A stretch of DNA of 32,233 bases from an uncultured Cellvibrionales bacterium (GTDB taxonomy: Bacteria > Pseudomonadota > Gammaproteobacteria > Pseudomonadales > Dasaniaceae), in the NCBI GenBank assembly GCA_913019905.1, contig CAJVZD010000055.1, forward strand, positions 1 through 32,233, written 5' to 3'. Shown one piece after another: positions 1 to 8,015 of the stretch (position 1 is the stretch's first letter; each line of letters starts with the position of its first letter). The position numbers and the translations under genes are program-made. The notes below the pieces were generated by a model, which was given only the letters and a program-made list of their open reading frames with translations, was not told the origin of the DNA and did not search any database.

Positions 1-26
1 AGTTCAGACGTGTGCTCTTCCGATCT
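1..26. other. Residual Illumina TruSeq adapter at contig end
   Basis: The first 26 bases match the reverse complement of the start of the TruSeq read-2 adapter; the diagnostic core is GCTCTTCCGATCT, ending at base 26. This is not genomic. The orientation is that expected when a read coming from the right runs through a short insert into the adapter, so the true insert ends at base 27. It shows that the last stretch of the contig rests on at least one untrimmed read. Confidence 0.97.
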
Positions 27-149
27 TATTACCAATGCCCAAATATTTCGTTGGTACCATGCTAACAGAATCATAACTATCAATCCCACAACCTGACTGA
101 CAACATCAATTAGGGTTATCTTATTCAGATGTAACTTTCTATTAAGTAC
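27..149 (-). CDS. Fragment resembling a PST/Wzx-type polysaccharide flippase, probably joined artificially
   Basis: Reading minus in the frame one base off from the flagellin frame gives an open stretch of 41 codons with no start or stop. It contains RKLHLNKITLIDVVSQ, then VVGLIVMILLAW and RNIWALVI. A basic amphipathic segment followed by a hydrophobic helix and a WALV motif resembles the middle of PST-family lipopolysaccharide/exopolysaccharide flippases (recognised by eye, not by search). It follows directly on the broken end of the flagellin gene and runs into adapter sequence at base 26. The simplest reading is a chimeric library fragment or mis-extension; a genuine gene junction is possible but less likely. 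Where flagellin ends and this begins cannot be fixed better than about 140-185. Confidence 0.4.
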
Positions 150-1584
150 CGCCAAATTGAGTGAGTTCAGCACCAATAAGAGTAGCACCGAGATCAATGG
201 CAATTTCATCCCCACTCACCGAGTTGAGCACCAATGTATCGAAAGCCACTCCCGAAGCACCAAGTTCGCTGACTATTGTAGCCACCACTCCCGTCTCAGA
301 ACTTGACCTATTAATCGCTTCCGATGCAGCGACTTGAGTCGCAGCGCTAAACGTACCAATGGTGACATCGTTGATAGTCAAATTACCTTCAGTGAGCGCA
401 ACAAAGGCACCAGTACTCAAGGTCTGCTTTATATCGCCGGACGCCAGACGCTCACTCATGCCCAACGCATCCGTGGCATTAGCCATTGCCGCATCGATAG
501 TAGCGGTAAAATTAACAAGGATTTCTCCACCGCTTTCATCAGCCGTCAAGGCGAGCTGCGCTGTATATGCAGTTGCGCTCGTTGCAATACCGGTTGCCGC
601 TAATTGACCCGTACCACCGACGTTAAGTAACCCGGCATTTGAAGAGTTAATTTGCAGCCGACCGTTTTCATCGACTGTAGCGGTTACCTGGTTACCTGTC
701 GTGGTGCCAATTTTTTCAGCAAGCTCTGCCAAGCTAGTGGTACCCGTAATGTTATAAACATTTGCATTACCTTCAAGCGTGGTCACAGTCAGCGTCAGTT
801 CGTCGCTACCTTGTAATAGCCCTGTTCCATCGATGGAACCTGTTACTTCAACGAAAGCCGATGCTGTCACATTCGTCCGCTCAGAGATCTGTGCCAACAC
901 ATCACCCAAACCACCGGTCGATGCATTGGTATCGGTCAAGGTGAAAGCGGTGAAACTACCCACCGCAACGCTATTAATTTCTATCCCCGGACCAGTCGCA
1001 ACAACAGCCCCGCCCACAAGCGCCAAATCCGTCAGATTCATACGCGTACCAACGATATCGCCCCCAGTACCCGAGCCCAAACTGTTAATATCGGTTGCAC
1101 CTATAGAGAAATCTATCGTCTGGTTAGCACCTGAGCCTACTTGCAATTTAACTTCACCTAGGCTGCCATCCAACACATTTTGGCCATTAAAAGCTGTAGT
1201 ATCAGCGATACGTTGTACTTCCGCTTTCAACTGCTGCGATTCCGCGTCAAGGGTCGCGCGGTCAACATCAGAATAAATGCCGTTAGCGGATTGAATAGCC
1301 AGCTCACGAATACGTTGCAAAATATTGGTACTCTCATCCAACGCACCTTCAGCCGTCTGAATCAAAGATACACCGTCATTTGCGTTAGCGACGGCTCGGT
1401 TCAAACCAAGAATGGTCGATGTTTGCCGATTACTGATAGCCAAGCCCGCCGCGTCATCCGCCGCACTGTTAATTCGTTTACCAGAAGACAAGCGGCCCAT
1501 GGCTTCGTCCAATTCCATCCCGGATTTGACCAACTGGCGCTGTGAATTTAGTGAAGATATATTACTGTTAATTACTAAAGGCAT
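142..1584 (-). CDS. fliC: Flagellin, outer copy, C-terminus missing
   Basis: Filament subunit, exported by the flagellar type III apparatus. The first ~160 residues are a classic flagellin D0/D1 N-terminus: MPLVINSNISSLNSQRQL, then RLSSGKRINSAADDAAGLAI and QTAEGALDESTNILQRIREL. They are nearly identical to the neighbouring flagellin. A variable Gly/Thr/Ala-rich middle follows. The frame stops after 480 residues with no C-terminal D1/D0 helices; the neighbour has about 125 more residues beyond the matching point (its VEGTEIEVEYGG aligns with VSGDEIAIDLGA here). Without that end the protein could not polymerise. Because the break coincides with a doubtful contig end, I read it as an assembly truncation and not a real pseudogene. 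The start is supported by a strong ribosome site (AGGAGG) and by an upstream sigma28-like promoter. Confidence 0.9.
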   Translation of the reverse strand: MPLVINSNISSLNSQRQLVKSGMELDEAMGRLSSGKRINSAADDAAGLAISNRQTSTILGLNRAVANANDGVSLIQTAEGALDESTNILQRIRELAIQSANGIYSDVDRATLDAESQQLKAEVQRIADTTAFNGQNVLDGSLGEVKLQVGSGANQTIDFSIGATDINSLGSGTGGDIVGTRMNLTDLALVGGAVVATGPGIEINSVAVGSFTAFTLTDTNASTGGLGDVLAQISERTNVTASAFVEVTGSIDGTGLLQGSDELTLTVTTLEGNANVYNITGTTSLAELAEKIGTTTGNQVTATVDENGRLQINSSNAGLLNVGGTGQLAATGIATSATAYTAQLALTADESGGEILVNFTATIDAAMANATDALGMSERLASGDIKQTLSTGAFVALTEGNLTINDVTIGTFSAATQVAASEAINRSSSETGVVATIVSELGASGVAFDTLVLNSVSGDEIAIDLGATLIGAELTQFGGT

Positions 1585-1685
1585 GGTAAGCCTCCTACAT
1601 TAATTTACTAACGCCAGTCAGTAGCGACCAGCCCACATGGGTCATTTGTAGCCTTTGAACTTGAATTCAGTAGGCTCTGGATACT

Positions 1686-1712
1686 TTATCGACAAATGTT
1701 TAGGAAACTTTA
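1686..1712 (-). promoter_or_regulatory. Sigma28 (FliA) promoter of the outer flagellin
   Basis: On the minus strand TAAAGTTT, an 11-base spacer and GTCGATAA match the FliA consensus TAAAGTTT-N11-GCCGATAA with one mismatch. It lies about 100 bases before the flagellin start, giving a leader of roughly 90 nt. The rest of the 327-bp gap between the two flagellins holds only the terminator of the upstream gene. Confidence 0.85.
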
Positions 1713-1836
1713 ATGAAAGGAGTGATTAAATCTGAAAGCGTTTGAATTGGGAGAAATTATGTTATTTATCAACAATATAGAATTAACGAAAAAGAAAAAA
1801 ACAACCTTTTAAAACGGGTAAGGCAAAAAAAGGGCT

Positions 1837-1864
1837 GAAAAATGACCGCAATCTGCAGTCATTT
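1837..1864 (-). terminator. Rho-independent terminator after the inner flagellin
   Basis: Reading minus, AAATGACTGC pairs with GCGGTCATTT around a five-base loop (one G-U pair) and runs straight into a T stretch, with a second T run a few bases on. It sits about 50 bases past the inner flagellin stop and before the sigma28 promoter of the outer flagellin, so the two flagellins are separate transcription units. Confidence 0.75.
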
Positions 1865-1911
1865 CTAGAAGTGTCACGTAGTTATGCCCGTAGCGACAGC
1901 CATGTTTGGCA

Positions 1912-3678
1912 TTAGCCGTTGAGTAGCTGAAGTACTCGCTGAGGCTGGGCATTCGCCTGCGCCAACATTGCCTGGGACGCTTGTTGCAATACTTGAGCCC
2001 GCGACAAATTGGCTGTTTCCGCTGCAAAATCGGCGTCGACAATACGAGATCGTGCCGCCGCAGTGTTTTCCGAAACGTTCATCAAATTGCTCATGGTAAA
2101 TTCGAGGCGGTTATTGACCGCACCCATTTCGGAACGAGTAGAGTTAATGGTTTCCAATGCCTGATCGATCACTGGAATCGCTGCTTGCGCACCAGCCGCC
2201 GTAGAAATATCAACATCGGCAATAGCGCTACCCTTTGTCTCAGAAATATTTGTTTCGAATAACCCCGTATCTACGGCAATGGTTGCCGACGCATTGCCTC
2301 CGTATTCGACCTCTATTTCAGTACCTTCTACGGAATTGAGCGTCAATTGATCGGTCGTTGAATTGTAAGTGGCCACGACGTTAGTTTCCGCCGACTTGGC
2401 ATTAATCGCTGTTTCTAAAAGCGCACCATTTTCATCGACGGTCGGCGAACCATCACCCGTTACCGCCCCAATTTCGATGCCATTAATCATCAGGTCACCT
2501 TCAGCCAGGTCAGCGGTACCGGTAATCACATTACTCGTTATGTCGCCCACGACCGACCGAGTATTAGCACCTATCTGGGCAACATTGGCAGTCGTAATAT
2601 TTGCTCCGTAAGAAATGGTAATACCCGCTGCGGTGTCTGTCGATGTAAATGACAAAGACGCCTTATAGGCAGTAGCTATTGCTGTACTTCCTGATGCAGT
2701 AATACCCGTATTGGCTGAAGTCGCAGCGCCTGCATAAGTGACATTAACAGCTGCACCTTCTTCATTGGACAATACCAGATGGCCAGAAGCACTGATTGCG
2801 CCATCAATATTACCGCCCGTAACCGAACTAACTTTGGCTGCCAGCTCGGCCATATCGCCCGTGTCAGAAATCTGATAGGTGTTAATACTACCGTCGAGCT
2901 GGTGTTGGGTAAGAACCATGACATCGGCGCCGCGCAAAATGCCGCTACCGTTAGCTTGCGCGATCACCTCGGTAAACGCTGTGGTTTCGACGCCAGACAC
3001 ATTGGTATTAAATAAATCGAGTAACTCCTTCATATTAGTCGCTGACGTCAAGTCACCGACGCTTTGATTGCTGATAAACATTTCGTCACCGGCGGTTCCA
3101 TCAATAGCAAGAACACCACCCGGCTCGACTGACATGGTTGCACCGATAATGTCGCCTCCAGCTGACCCACCAAGAGTCTTCGTATCCATTGCGGCTATTG
3201 TAAAGGTGATCGTTTGATTCGCTTCAGAACCCACCTGCAGAACCACATCACCAACACTACCGTCGAGTAATCGCCTGCCGTTGAAGGTTGTTGACTCGGC
3301 GATACGATCGAGTTCCGCCTTAAGCTGAATGGATTCAGCGTTCAAGGTCGCGCGGTCTATATCAGAATAAATTCCGTTAGCAGATTGAATTGAAAGCTGA
3401 CGAATACGTTGCAGGATATTGGTCGTCTCATCTAACGCACCTTCAGCCGTTTGAATCATAGAAACACCATCGTTAGCATTTCGCACAGCTTGATTCAATC
3501 CGAGAATAGCCGATGTCTGGCGATTGGAAATAGCCAGTCCAGCAGCATCATCAGCAGCGGTATTGATTCGACGGCCTGAAGACAACCGCTCCATGGCTTG
3601 TGACAAATCATCGCCAGATTTCACCAGCTGACGCTGAGAATTCAGCGCCGCGATATTACTGTTAATGACTAAAGGCAT
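1912..3678 (-). CDS. fliC: Flagellin, inner copy, complete
   Basis: Filament subunit of 588 residues. It has the conserved N-terminal D0/D1 region (about residues 1-160, with RLSSGRRINTAADDAAGLAI) and the conserved C-terminal region (about 505-588, with SEMGAVNNRLEFTMSNL and SRAQVLQQASQAMLAQAN), ending in LLNG. The long central part is rich in Thr, Ala, Gly and acidic residues and should form the surface-exposed D2/D3 domains; it makes this flagellin larger than many. The ATG is preceded by AGGAGA at good spacing. Unlike its neighbour, the gene has a sigma54-type promoter and its own terminator. It lies downstream of flgKL, the position of flaA in Vibrio, whose flaA is likewise sigma54-dependent. 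Confidence 0.96.
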   Translation of the reverse strand: MPLVINSNIAALNSQRQLVKSGDDLSQAMERLSSGRRINTAADDAAGLAISNRQTSAILGLNQAVRNANDGVSMIQTAEGALDETTNILQRIRQLSIQSANGIYSDIDRATLNAESIQLKAELDRIAESTTFNGRRLLDGSVGDVVLQVGSEANQTITFTIAAMDTKTLGGSAGGDIIGATMSVEPGGVLAIDGTAGDEMFISNQSVGDLTSATNMKELLDLFNTNVSGVETTAFTEVIAQANGSGILRGADVMVLTQHQLDGSINTYQISDTGDMAELAAKVSSVTGGNIDGAISASGHLVLSNEEGAAVNVTYAGAATSANTGITASGSTAIATAYKASLSFTSTDTAAGITISYGANITTANVAQIGANTRSVVGDITSNVITGTADLAEGDLMINGIEIGAVTGDGSPTVDENGALLETAINAKSAETNVVATYNSTTDQLTLNSVEGTEIEVEYGGNASATIAVDTGLFETNISETKGSAIADVDISTAAGAQAAIPVIDQALETINSTRSEMGAVNNRLEFTMSNLMNVSENTAAARSRIVDADFAAETANLSRAQVLQQASQAMLAQANAQPQRVLQLLNG

Positions 3679-3787
3679 ATCGATTCTCCTGCTCGTACCG
3701 AGCTTGCATATATACTTTCAAGTAGCTTGTTATCTTGTTGGCAGCGTCGCGATGACATTGCCGTATGAACAACTTTGATTATTGAAA

Positions 3788-3803
3788 TGCAATGGCTATG
3801 CCA
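3788..3803 (-). promoter_or_regulatory. Sigma54 (RpoN) promoter of the inner flagellin
   Basis: The minus strand reads TGGCATAGCCATTGCA, keeping the obligatory GG-N10-GC of the -24/-12 consensus TGGCACG-N4-TTGCW. It is about 110 bases before the flagellin ATG, for a leader of about 100 nt. It faces the gene and has enhancer-like elements upstream at 3822-3848 and 3879-3914. Confidence 0.8.
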
Positions 3804-3821
3804 GAATCCTCCATGGAATTT

Positions 3822-3848
3822 CATCTGATTGATTTTATTGATTTTTTT
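3822..3848 (-). promoter_or_regulatory. AT-rich element shared with the flgB promoter, IHF-like
   Basis: This 27-base element is identical at 25 of 27 positions to 15946-15972 in front of flgB. On the minus strand it has an A-tract followed by AATCAA-N4-ATG, close to the IHF consensus WATCAA-N4-TTR. It lies between the sigma54 core and the CGGCA palindrome, where IHF bends DNA at many sigma54 promoters. That IHF binds here is inference. Confidence 0.5.
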
Positions 3849-3878
3849 TGAAATTATTGAGTAATATTTATTCAGGAA

Positions 3879-3914
3879 CGGCAGTCATTTTCTACATGCG
3901 GCAATGAATTGCCG
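3879..3914. promoter_or_regulatory. Candidate enhancer-binding-protein site upstream of the inner flagellin
   Basis: A perfect palindrome CGGCAATGAATTGCCG (3899-3914) has a further half-site CGGCAG exactly 20 bases to its left (3879). The same CGGCA-N6-TGCCG form occurs before flgB. It lies about 95 bases upstream of the sigma54 core, a normal enhancer distance. A FleQ/FlrA- or FleR/FlrC-type activator is the likely ligand, by inference. I see nothing further to call between 3915 and 4301. Confidence 0.5.
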
Positions 3915-4301
3915 ATATTTTGACAAGGCGTTATAAGAGAGAGCGCTGAGATCAGTATTGTTATCGAGTTAGAGAGAAATGAGATGCTTTGAGATGACGG
4001 AACTATTGGCAAATAATTTATGACGCAATCTCATGCGCACAAAGCCGTAATTTTTCATTACTGTTTTTTGTTCTGAAGAAGGCGTCGGTATCGACTCGAA
4101 CCTGCACTACACTATAGTTTTTTTCAAATAATTTGTTGCTGCATTAAGGTCCCTTTTCATCGAGTAACTGCTCCACATGAATTATCCGCAAAAAACCTTT
4201 TTCTACCATTTAGCCGCAGAATGTTTTATCGTCAATATCACCGTATGTCATTTTAAATCTTCACTGCATTCATTGCGAATGCATTCACGGCTAATCGAAT
4301 C

Positions 4302-4637
4302 ATGACTCTTCCAATGTCCCAACTCGCACAACAATTTAAATTAGACGTTCAGAACATCCTGACTATCGGCGACCAACAACTTGTCGCGGCTAAGGACGAG
4401 GACTGGGAAGCCGTTGAAAAACTTGAAAAAGAGCGTCAAACGCTCGTTCTTCGTGCCTTCGACAAAACTCTCGACCAGCAGCTAACTGAATTTGCCAGAC
4501 TAAGCATTGGAGAAATTCAGTCGAAAGAATTAAAGCTAAAGACATTAACCGAAAAGGCCCAAACATCCACCAGGGAACAGTTGCAGAAACTTCAGACTGG
4601 CGATAAAGCCACCAAAGCGTACAAACAATTCCTATAA
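4302..4637 (+). CDS. Small helical protein, possible FliT-like flagellar export chaperone
   Basis: A 111-residue, highly charged, probably all-helical protein with no signal peptide, membrane segment or cysteine. Residues 31-45 (KDEDWEAVEKLEKER) match the pattern common in FliT-like proteins, a Trp followed by a Glu/Arg-rich helix with an ER pair. The length also fits FliT (about 100-120). FliT proteins bind the filament cap FliD and regulate export. It stands alone on the plus strand between the inner flagellin and flgL, converging on flgL with only 16 bases between stop codons. FliT is normally beside fliD/fliS, so the place is unusual. A second ATG four codons in (4314) is an alternative start; neither has a clear ribosome site. 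Function is tentative. Confidence 0.55.
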   Translation: MTLPMSQLAQQFKLDVQNILTIGDQQLVAAKDEDWEAVEKLEKERQTLVLRAFDKTLDQQLTEFARLSIGEIQSKELKLKTLTEKAQTSTREQLQKLQTGDKATKAYKQFL

Positions 4638-4653
4638 GTAGAGGCCATGCCAA

Positions 4654-5895
4654 TCAACGTAAGAACGAAAAGAGACTAATATTACTGACTTTTGCATAAC
4701 TTTGCTGTGCAGCTTCCAGCACAAAACTCTGCAGCGACAAACGACTGACCGCTTCGGCGTAGTCAAGGTCACGAATTTCGGCTAGAATTTGCTCATTGAC
4801 AAGTTCCACCCCTTGATTCACGTCTCGTACCGTTGAAAGTGTATTAAACCGGGCGCCTATCTGGGCGTTAATTCCATCAATATTTTCCTCGGCAAAAACA
4901 ATATTGCTGAGCGATTCCTCCATCAGCAATAAGAGAGGTTCTTGTTCTTCCGCCGTATCACCGAACTCTTCTAAACCTAATACTAACTTGCCGATGGTGT
5001 CGAGCATACTCTGCTTGGGTGCAGATGACGATTTCAACGCGAAAGAATCACCGTCAACGGGCGCACCTTCAATTTTCAAACTCCATCCGTAAAGATCAAA
5101 TGTAGTACGCGGCACAACTTCGGGAACGTTAACTGTGGTGCCATCGGAATTTCCTGCAACCACGTAAAACGGCGCAGGAGGCAATCCAGCAGCGTCATCG
5201 TCATAAGTCACGGTATAACCGGCACTGTCCGATGCGGTGAAAGTAGCCTGATTACTCACAACCCCAGTCGTGATTATGGCATCGCCTGCATTTGAGCTCG
5301 ACTCTTCGGTAAAAAACATTTTCTGAACCGAGTCGATATCGACAAATATATCTTTGCCACTATCATTGGCTGGTATCGTTGTCGAGGCCGCAATGTTAAC
5401 CTGACGTTGGCCGCCATCACCTTGATAGGTATAATTTCCTTGGCCGTCTAGCACGAATGCCTCTTGCCCACCCTGGAAGCCAGCAAAAATGTACTCACCG
5501 TTGCTGTCACGCGTATTAGCCAAACTAGCCAACTCTACCAAGCGACCTTTTAATTCAATGGCGATTGTTTGACGTTCCGATTGGGACAATACGCCATTAG
5601 CAGCATAGATCGTTTGCTCCCGAATACGTGCCAACAGGCTGGTAACGCCCTTTAACTGGGATTCCTCAAGCATAAGACGGTTTTCTAAAGAATCCGCATT
5701 ATTGATGAAAAGCTTCGTCTGAGACTGCTCCTGATCGATTTTTAGAATTCTTGCGGCCGCAACAGGATCGTCTGCAGCGGTCTGCAGGCGTTTTCCCGAA
5801 GAAATTTGCGCCTGTGTAGTAAAGGTGTTTTCCTGGGCGCGCAAAATCCCATTAAGCCCCTGGTTAAACCCTTGTAAAAAAGAAAAACGTATCAT
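4654..5895 (-). CDS. flgL: Flagellar hook-associated protein 3 (hook-filament junction)
   Basis: HAP3, 413 residues, forms the junction ring between the FlgK ring and the flagellin filament. The N-terminus (LQGFNQGLNGILRAQEN, then QISSGKRLQTAADDPVAAAR at 30-49) is the flagellin-like D0/D1 typical of FlgL, and the C-terminus has the matching helical segment (VRDVNQGVELVNEQILAEIR and an AVSRLSLQSFVLEAAQQSY stretch). It follows flgK by 27 bases and is the last gene of the flgF-L run. The opening MIRFSFLQ differs slightly from the common MRIST-Q start. No obvious hairpin terminator lies in the 16 bases before the convergent helical-protein gene. Confidence 0.96.
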   Translation of the reverse strand: MIRFSFLQGFNQGLNGILRAQENTFTTQAQISSGKRLQTAADDPVAAARILKIDQEQSQTKLFINNADSLENRLMLEESQLKGVTSLLARIREQTIYAANGVLSQSERQTIAIELKGRLVELASLANTRDSNGEYIFAGFQGGQEAFVLDGQGNYTYQGDGGQRQVNIAASTTIPANDSGKDIFVDIDSVQKMFFTEESSSNAGDAIITTGVVSNQATFTASDSAGYTVTYDDDAAGLPPAPFYVVAGNSDGTTVNVPEVVPRTTFDLYGWSLKIEGAPVDGDSFALKSSSAPKQSMLDTIGKLVLGLEEFGDTAEEQEPLLLLMEESLSNIVFAEENIDGINAQIGARFNTLSTVRDVNQGVELVNEQILAEIRDLDYAEAVSRLSLQSFVLEAAQQSYAKVSNISLFSFLR

Positions 5896-5922
5896 AATTC
5901 ACACACTATAATGTAATACCGT

Positions 5923-8004
5923 TTAACTAAATGCTCGAAGCATAGTATCAAAAATCTGCCGAGCTACCGTAATAACTTGAGCTGATGCGTTGTAAGCTTG
6001 CTCGAACCTAATCAGGTTTGCCGCCTCCTCATCTAAATTAACCCCTGAAACCGCAGCCCTATTGTTGATTGAGGTCTGTAATAGTGACAAGCTAGATTCG
6101 CGGGAAATTCGGTTTTGCGAAGTTTCTGCCCCCAACTCTTCCACCAAACGGCCGTAATCCCCTTCAAAGTTAACGTCTCCGCCTTCCAATATTCCTGTAA
6201 CACGCAACTGCCCCATGGCAACGGCGTTGCGATTATCGGAAATACCTGTGCCGTTAAAACCAATCGTGAAAGTATCTCCCGTCGCAGGATTTCCGCCCAA
6301 TTCGACCTGATAACCCTGATAAAAAGGCGCGGCTGCCGGTGGCACTACCGGTGGCAAAATTGTTGGATCTGTCGAAAATACCGGATTACTTTGGCCCTGA
6401 ACGAAAGTGCCCGAAAACAAGAGTGTCGCCGGTCCGGTACTGCTATCGAAAACATCGTAAGTCGTCGCTGACGTAAACGTAATGGAAATCGGAGGGTCCA
6501 ATTGCCCTGCAGTAGCAAAAGCGGGAGCAGGATTACCAAAGCGGTCAAAAGCCTCCAAAACGCGGCCCTGTGAAATCGTACTACCGCCAGCATTACTCAG
6601 ATCAGCATCGGTAACAATGGGAGCAGCGAACCCCAATTCTTGTACTCTCGTCATTTGAATCTCAATATCACTTGCTGCACTACGGGTAGGTCTTATAGAA
6701 AACTGATCATTGAGTGCCAACACCCCACTATTAATAAAAATTGCCACTCCTTCAGTTTTGGTAGGATCAGTAGGGGTGAATAAGTCTACATCGGGGGTGG
6801 CCACGTTATTGTCGTGGTCGGTGGCTACAAACGTGCCGGGTATAATTTCTCGGGTTGTCTGATTAACCATGTTCCCCTGCGCCGGCAATCCGGCATTAGT
6901 AATGGTTAAGAGGTAATTATCGGTACTCAGTCCTGACACATCAGAAATCAAAACATCCAGCGCGGCGGTGCCGGTAATCGTTTTTGAGCGCAACGCCATA
7001 ACTTGAGGAGTATTGACGTCTTGAAATATCGTGGATCCGAAATTACCGTCTAAATCGAGCCCTTGTTGATTTTGCTGATTCAGTGAATCGGTTATCGCAA
7101 GCGTAATTCGCCCTAAAGAATTAAGCGTCGATTCAAGTACATGGTCCCGAAAATCTAACAAGCCACCCAATTCTCCTCCCGTCGTAGATTCAGTAATAGG
7201 AATCGGCTGACCATTAGGTCCAATAAACGTGATATCCAATATTTCAGCATCACTGGCACTAGGCTGCACCCCCATGCTACTCGAGAGAGAACCGATGACA
7301 ATCGGCTGGCCATTTCCGACAAAGACGCTAACTGCCCCACCTGTTTCCGTCGAGGTCCGTATCGCAACGATTTCCGTGAGTTGGCGCAATAACTCATCGC
7401 GTGTATCCATCAGTCCATTGGGCTCAGCGCCATTACCTGCGGCTAATTCACGGGTTATCGATTCATTCAAATCTGCTATCCCAGACGCAAGAGACGATAT
7501 GCGAGAAGTGAGCGATGCCATTTGTTCGTTTACGGAGCCTGCTTGTTGTTGCACGCGGTTATACAGTGTATGTAAACGCTCTACCAGACCTTCTGCCTCA
7601 CTCAATACCAACTGCCGTGCCGGATTAGAGGTCGGATCTTCCGCGCCAATTTCAATCGCACTGAACATGGCTGCAATGCCTGGGCTTAGGCTGCTCAGTT
7701 CACCAGCTAATAAGGAATCGAGCTGTTCAATGTTGTCCCCAAAGGCAGCCAAGCTATTATAGGTAGACGAGTCCATCTGGATTTGATTAATCAAAAACTG
7801 GTCGGCAATTCGCGAGATAGTTTCAACGGAGCTACCACTGCCAATAAAGCCATTATTCGTTAGCTGTTCAGTACCGGTAACAAACTCAGTTCTCTGTCGC
7901 GAATATGACTCAATATCCGCATTAGCAATGTTGTTACCTGTCACTTGCAGCGCGGTTTGATTAACCCGCAACCCGGTAATACCAATATTTAATATAGACG
8001 CCAT
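5923..8004 (-). CDS. flgK: Flagellar hook-associated protein 1
   Basis: HAP1, 693 residues, the first junction ring on the hook tip. The N-terminal rod/hook motif is clear (GLRVNQTALQVTGNNIANAD at 11-30, then SYSRQRTEF), as is the C-terminal FlgK signature (VNLDEEAANLIRFEQAYNAS, followed by VITVARQIFDTMLRAF). The middle is a long variable region rich in Thr, Ser, Asp and Pro. The protein is at the long end of the family range. It starts 11 bases after flgJ and precedes flgL by 27 bases, so it is co-transcribed with both. Confidence 0.97.
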   Translation of the reverse strand: MASILNIGITGLRVNQTALQVTGNNIANADIESYSRQRTEFVTGTEQLTNNGFIGSGSSVETISRIADQFLINQIQMDSSTYNSLAAFGDNIEQLDSLLAGELSSLSPGIAAMFSAIEIGAEDPTSNPARQLVLSEAEGLVERLHTLYNRVQQQAGSVNEQMASLTSRISSLASGIADLNESITRELAAGNGAEPNGLMDTRDELLRQLTEIVAIRTSTETGGAVSVFVGNGQPIVIGSLSSSMGVQPSASDAEILDITFIGPNGQPIPITESTTGGELGGLLDFRDHVLESTLNSLGRITLAITDSLNQQNQQGLDLDGNFGSTIFQDVNTPQVMALRSKTITGTAALDVLISDVSGLSTDNYLLTITNAGLPAQGNMVNQTTREIIPGTFVATDHDNNVATPDVDLFTPTDPTKTEGVAIFINSGVLALNDQFSIRPTRSAASDIEIQMTRVQELGFAAPIVTDADLSNAGGSTISQGRVLEAFDRFGNPAPAFATAGQLDPPISITFTSATTYDVFDSSTGPATLLFSGTFVQGQSNPVFSTDPTILPPVVPPAAAPFYQGYQVELGGNPATGDTFTIGFNGTGISDNRNAVAMGQLRVTGILEGGDVNFEGDYGRLVEELGAETSQNRISRESSLSLLQTSINNRAAVSGVNLDEEAANLIRFEQAYNASAQVITVARQIFDTMLRAFS

Positions 8005-8015
8005 CGTTCGCTACC

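Noticed and set aside
779..1276. A 165-codon plus-strand open frame opposite the outer flagellin
   Set aside because: It is fully antisense to well-supported flagellin sequence, has no recognisable motif, and similar long shadow frames occur opposite the other flagellar genes (for example 7229-7762 opposite flgK).
142..1584. The truncated flagellin as a natural pseudogene or phase-variation event
   Set aside because: The loss coincides with adapter-contaminated, probably chimeric contig end sequence, so a biological explanation is not needed.
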